Positions 62,091-64,000 of a stretch of DNA of 64,000 nt are shown here, piece by piece. Location: contig CM043969.1 of the NCBI GenBank assembly GCA_014529385.2, forward strand, positions 16,568,446 through 16,632,445. Direction: 5' to 3'. This DNA comes from Adiantum capillus-veneris (taxonomy: Eukaryota; Streptophyta; Polypodiopsida; Polypodiales; Pteridaceae). The notes beneath the pieces were generated by a model, which ran no database searches, was not told where the DNA came from, and saw only the letters and a program-made list of their open reading frames with translations. Made by a program: the position numbers and the translations under genes. Numbering within the stretch: the first letter of the stretch is position 1; each line of letters opens with the position of its first letter.

Positions 62091-63634
62091 ATTATAAATA
62101 TTCAAAGAAAGGTTCAATTACACATCGTAGCATGGTAGTTTAAGTGCTTGTGTGGATGCGTGAAAAAACAAGCATAGTGGCATAGTCCAAACACAAGAAA
62201 GAGCATTTGCTAACTTCCAACAAGAAGACTTAGCCCCACTCTCCTATGTCATCCTTCTCTTGTCTTATAGAAGATTCCGTCTACCTCCACCACTCCTTGT
62301 GAGCAAGTTCACAGCCACGACAAATGCAAAACTCTTTCTTAGTGACATGGAAATCTTTTTGTGACGGCATACGCAAAAAAAGGAAATATCAAGTGGAGGA
62401 GTTGTGACACCACCCTAAGCCAAAAAAGAACTATGAGATGTTTTGGAAAAGAATGAAGCATGCACATTTGAATACATAGTCGTGTAGGAGAAAAACTTCC
62501 AAGTATAGCCAATCACATCCACAGATGTTGAAAGCCACCTAAAATCCATGATGGGGTTATTTGCTAAAATGGATTGGAGGATAACACTTGAGCAGATGTA
62601 TCACGTAGGTGAGGAAAGACAATGCATGTGCCAGTGAGGTGGTCAATCACGGCTAAGCAAACAATGTTCTCTGACGTTGTCAATTGGAAACGTGCACATC
62701 TCTATACATATCCATCAAAACCTTCAATTCCAATACACAAATAAGGCAAATCACAATAAAAATCTATGGTGGGGAATCCTTTGAAGGTGGTTGAAATTGG
62801 AATGACAAATGTATAGGTGAGAGAGAGGAATATGTGGGTTCTTCATGGAGTACTTTCCTCCCTTCTAAACGCAACGCTTTTTATAATAAGTGAATTGAAA
62901 AGGAAAATGGTTTGCCTCTACAAAAGCATGAAGAGGATTAAATTATAGAATGTAATTTAAGATTTGTATTAAACAAGGTGACACTTCACTATGGCCTGCA
63001 TAAGGCTATTGAGAGGAATTTAATAATAAGAAGCTTTTTCGAGAGAGGAGAAACCAGAAAAGTCTCATTGATAATTCTAAACATTTACTATAATTTTGTA
63101 TTTTTTGAAAACAAGTATAACAATGAACTATTTAGATTACAATATATTTCAAAAGCATAAAAAACAATTACCGGAAGCATGGTAGCAAATTGAGAAAACA
63201 AGGTGAGGAGGCACGAAGGCCTGCTAAGTTAAGGGGAGATGAGAGAGACTAAGTTCAAATACGTACCTACAATCACATGGAATTTTTATTGTGTTTTGTA
63301 TTATCTATTGTACATATATAATCACCAATGGCTTGTATATTACAAAGGACCCTACTTAATTAATGTGAAAAGTGTACATTGCACATCAACTTCTTGAATC
63401 AAATTAAATAAAAATGAGAAGTAAAATAAAAACAATAAAATTAAAAATTGAAGCAAAAAATATTTTAGTGCTTTTTTCATAAGAAAAGATAAATCTAATA
63501 AACATAAAAAATAATAAAACAAATTAGTTAAATAAATCTTTATGAACTCTTTAAATCAAAGGACCTTAATAAAAAAATAGAATGCAAGAAAGGTTAACCC
63601 ATGTCAGGATGTGAAATAAAAGGTGAAATGAAAA

Positions 63635-63638
<4 letters not shown>

Positions 63639-63711
<73 letters not shown>

Positions 63712-63752
63712 ACGCGCATGTAAAGAGAGAGAGAGAGAGATAGAGAGAGAGA
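63639..63752. repeat. (TA)n(TG)20 and (GA)n compound microsatellite
   Basis: TA to about 63670, TG at 63671-63710, then CACGCGCATG and a GA-rich run to 63752. Confidence 0.97.
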
Positions 63753-64000
63753 TGATATGGATATTGAGGCCTTTAGCAGGCAAAAAAAATGCTCTCTACA
63801 AAATACGCAGATCCTACATTATAAGATATTAAAAATATTCTCCTCATATTTCCTTTACAGAAAATGTAATCGCTCATCTATAACCATCTCAAACCAATCA
63901 ATTCTATTGAACTAAAAGAACGTGATGGAAAAAAATTCCCATCACGTTTCTTAAATACCAACACGAAACAAAGTGAGTCGTCACGAAGGCATGCTAAAGT

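Larger units (their letters stand above)
59627..64000 (-). other. Probable long intron of the oxidase gene, repeat-rich
   Basis: The exon starting at 59626 has a clean acceptor (CATTTCAG|GGTCACAAC), so intron sequence must follow. No domain-1 exon is visible up to the window edge. Content: a 46-bp tandem pair at 59709-59795, (GA)n at 59807-59850, two LINE-like tails, and (TA)n and (TG)n runs. Confidence 0.65.

Overview
The window looks like a large-genome land plant. Coding islands are broken by introns with plant-type GT-AG junctions, most of the sequence is nested LTR retrotransposons (Ty3/gypsy and Copia), and there are long (TA)n, (CT)n and (TG)n microsatellites. An ascorbate-oxidase gene has introns of kilobase size, and there is a decayed PLS-type PPR gene. 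The abundance of repeats, the non-angiosperm-looking Ty3 lineage at 28.5-36.7 kb and the PPR wording make a fern or another non-flowering vascular plant plausible, but the species cannot be fixed from the sequence.

Layout. 1-8.1 kb is a three-level nest. Element B (minus strand, only its 5' LTR and leader visible) sits in the integrase of element A (minus strand, gag-protease-RT-integrase, many stops). A in turn sits in the reverse transcriptase of element C (plus strand). 8.1-10.8 kb shows no gene. 10.8-15.5 kb is G1, the minus-strand copy of a retroelement family with a long LTR; its plus-strand relative G2 lies at 36.85-43.0 kb. The two share an LTR of about 2.2 kb and a 3' ORF, and no RT or integrase is seen in either.

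15.5-27.6 kb is the least ordinary part. It holds a 394-codon minus-strand ORF with a Cys/His-rich, zinc-finger-like region; a CCAGT-based satellite of 1.1 kb between (TA)n tracts; a multi-exon plus-strand gene that reads as a permuted N4/N6-type DNA methyltransferase; and a multi-exon minus-strand gene with a coiled coil, an acidic middle and an FCP1/HAD-type phosphatase domain. A 1.7-kb intron of the last gene is filled with GTACCAAA-type repeats. All three genes carry frame breaks or stops, or are incomplete, so they are either decaying or cargo of mobile DNA.

27.7-36.8 kb is a minus-strand Ty3 integrase (element D) split by a complete 8.2-kb plus-strand Ty3 element (F) with two 1.2-kb LTRs, a 4-bp target duplication, a primer-binding site, a polypurine tract and readable gag, protease, RT, RNase H and integrase segments. 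43.0-46.6 kb is a truncated minus-strand Ty3 element (E), followed by a minus-strand Copia relic (46.6-48.2 kb). 48.2-53.6 kb is gene-poor. 53.6-54.6 kb is a PPR pseudogene.

56.2-59.6 kb carries four 3' exons of an ascorbate-oxidase-like multicopper oxidase on the minus strand. Its N-terminal copper-ligand exons are not in the window, so 59.6-64 kb is probably a large intron. That intron is rich in microsatellites and holds a short LINE-like insertion with a 22-bp target duplication.
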